Source: Bryobacteraceae bacterium
GTDB lineage: Bacteria; Acidobacteriota; Terriglobia; Bryobacterales; Bryobacteraceae
Direction: 5' to 3'
DNA: 5,908 nucleotides
NCBI GenBank assembly: GCA_025350445.1
Contig: JANXXV010000988.1
Span: 1-5,908, forward strand
Made by a program: the position numbers and the translations under genes. Below are positions 5,248-5,908 of the stretch, one piece after another. A model generated the notes under the pieces. It made no database searches, was not told the DNA's origin, and saw only the letters and a program-made list of their open reading frames with translations. The stretch's first letter is position 1, and the number at the start of each line of letters is the position of its first letter.

Positions 5248-5277
5248 GGGACAGGCTCTACACTAGTGTGCCGTCCC
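5248..5277. repeat. Interrupted inverted repeat around ACACTAGTGT
   Basis: GGGAC (5248-5252) and GGC (5254-5256) pair with GCC (5270-5272) and GTCCC (5273-5277), with one bulged A. The loop holds the perfect palindrome ACACTAGTGT (5260-5269). The 11-mer CTCTACACTAG inside it also occurs at 5015-5025. Confidence 0.45.
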
Positions 5278-5316
5278 CGCTAGTCCTTCACAACATGCTA
5301 CTGTCCGCAAGGTGGG

Positions 5317-5353
5317 GCAGACACCTTGTCTGCGCGCGACCCCTCGGTCGCGC
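5317..5353. repeat. Two perfect stem-loops placed back to back, REP-like
   Basis: GCAGACA (5317-5323) pairs with TGTCTGC (5327-5333) over a 3-nt loop. The next base begins GCGCGACC (5334-5341), which pairs with GGTCGCGC (5346-5353) over a 4-nt loop. An alternative pairing, AAGGTG (5309-5314) with CACCTT (5322-5327), excludes the first stem. The layout resembles extragenic palindromic repeats, or it may belong to the end of the insertion sequence. Confidence 0.55.
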
Positions 5354-5394
5354 TCTTGCGCCAGTCGTCAACTCTTACGATGGCAAGAATGTAC

Positions 5395-5423
5395 TTGACT
5401 GACAAAACTCTTCCTTTTAAAGT
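5395..5423 (+). promoter_or_regulatory. Probable transposase promoter giving a leaderless transcript
   Basis: TTGACT (5395-5400, 5 of 6 to consensus) and TAAAGT (5418-5423, 4 of 6) are 17 bp apart, the ideal spacing. The expected start point is at about 5430, which is the A of the transposase ATG. No SD-like sequence precedes that ATG. Confidence 0.5.
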
Positions 5424-5429
5424 TCTTGT

Positions 5430-5908
5430 ATGGACAGAGCGCAAAACACCCCGACCACTCTTCAGGAAGCGGTAATCCACTACGCTAACTTCGACAATTG
5501 CAAAGAGTTTATGATGAACCTCCGGTGGCCGGATGGTAAAATGCTCTGCCCGAACTGCGGTTCTGATGACGTGGCTTACCTGCCTAATGCCCGCGTGTTC
5601 AAATGCTACCAGAACCATGAACGTCAAAAGTTCTCGCTGAAGGTCGGTACCATTTTCGAAGACTCACCCATCGCCCTTGTGAAGTGGTTGCCCGTAATGT
5701 GGATGTTAGTGAACTGCAAGAATGGTATTTCGTCCTGGGAAATTCACCGCGCCATCAAGGTAACTCAGAAGACCGCTTGGTTCATGTTGCAAAGAGTACG
5801 GCTTGCCATGCAGGACGATCAGACTGGCGGAAAGCTGGGCGGTGAGGTTGAGGTTCATGAGACCTTCATCGGCGGTAAGGCGCGGAATATGCACAAGGAT
5901 AAGCGGGC
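5430..5908 (+). CDS. IS1595-family (ISXO2-like) transposase, N-terminal part, running off the window; first catalytic Asp replaced by His
   Basis: The first 159 codons of a protein usually about 300 aa long. Seen: a zinc-ribbon-like N-terminus with CPNC (40-43) and C59/H63, the family block KFSLKVGTIFEDSPIALVKW (67-86), the helix region NCKNGISSWEIHRAIKVTQKTAW (95-117) typical of IS1595 transposases, and the start of the DDE domain at GGEVEVHETFIGGKARNMHK (137-156). Known: in the family this last block reads VEVDET, and that Asp is the first metal-binding catalytic residue. Here codon 143 is CAT (5856-5858), His, one base from GAT. Unless the base is a sequencing error, this copy should not transpose by itself. 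A TAA at 5418-5420 in the same frame excludes an earlier start. The remaining catalytic residues and the right end lie outside the window. Confidence 0.9.
   Translation, partial: MDRAQNTPTTLQEAVIHYANFDNCKEFMMNLRWPDGKMLCPNCGSDDVAYLPNARVFKCYQNHERQKFSLKVGTIFEDSPIALVKWLPVMWMLVNCKNGISSWEIHRAIKVTQKTAWFMLQRVRLAMQDDQTGGKLGGEVEVHETFIGGKARNMHKDKR
5430..5908 (+). mobile_element. IS1595-family insertion sequence, partial
   Basis: The transposase identifies an insertion sequence extending past the right edge. Its left terminal inverted repeat should lie somewhere before 5430, but no boundary or 8-bp target duplication can be assigned without the right end; the coordinates given cover only the coding part. 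The hairpins at 5248-5277 and 5317-5353 are candidates for its left end. Confidence 0.7.

Larger units (their letters stand above)
4808..5429. other. 620-bp spacer dense in hairpins and short repeats
   Basis: No reading frame here looks like protein. Structures visible: a perfect 8-bp hairpin (4958-4978), the 12-bp palindrome GGCTCCGGAGCC (4978-4989), a CTCTA/TAGAG hairpin (5015-5027), a 10-bp tandem repeat (5104-5128), and an inverted repeat around ACACTAGTGT (5248-5277). Two back-to-back stem-loops (5317-5353) and the transposase promoter (5395-5423) complete the list. CTCTACACTAG occurs twice (5015-5025 and 5256-5266). The left end of the IS1595-type element must lie in this stretch; without the right end I cannot place it. 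No clear terminator follows the sigma operon. Confidence 0.5.

Noticed and set aside
4808..5429. CRISPR array
   Set aside because: The repeats are few, differ in length and are not regularly spaced, and there are no cas genes.

Overview
The window looks like chromosomal DNA of a high-GC, Gram-negative soil bacterium. The best guess is Acidobacteriota, near Solibacter/Bryobacter. This rests on the style of the family-2 glycosyltransferase (C-terminal SGQKIDGTHI ending), the ECF sigma / anti-sigma / Spy-like operon, and the hairpin-rich spacers. It is an inference from protein style, not a search result.

Left part (1-1224): a DNA modification and restriction cluster. The C-terminal end of a C5-cytosine DNA methyltransferase (motifs IX and X visible) enters from the left. 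It is followed by a Vsr-type mismatch endonuclease whose ribosome binding site overlaps the methyltransferase stop codon. Converging on vsr from the opposite strand, with a 41-bp overlap, is a 193-aa GIY-YIG-fold nuclease, the most likely restriction enzyme of the set. Methyltransferase, repair nuclease and GIY-YIG nuclease would together form a compact type II restriction-modification unit; the target sequence cannot be read from the window.

Middle part (1225-3182): about 530 bp without a convincing gene, with one plausible promoter near its right end. A GT-A family-2 glycosyltransferase follows, in which the usual metal-binding Asp and the late conserved His are both replaced. Its end overlaps a probable intrinsic terminator. 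A spacer with a perfect 14-bp palindrome leads to a small membrane-anchored coiled-coil protein of unknown function.

Right-centre (3196-4807): a tightly coupled three-gene operon (two ATGA overlaps). It encodes an ECF sigma factor, a zinc-motif single-pass anti-sigma factor, and a secreted Spy/CpxP/CnrX-like helical protein with a Pro/Gly/Arg-rich tail. The logic suggests envelope or metal stress sensing: the periplasmic protein and the anti-sigma factor's outer tail would sense, and the released sigma factor would transcribe. A 9-bp hairpin with an SD-like loop sits immediately before the sigma start codon.

Right end (4808-5908): about 620 bp of spacer rich in hairpins and short repeats, including two perfect back-to-back stem-loops. 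Then comes the first 159 codons of an IS1595-family transposase, running off the window. It has a good promoter that would give a leaderless mRNA, and His in place of the first catalytic Asp, so this copy is probably inactive.
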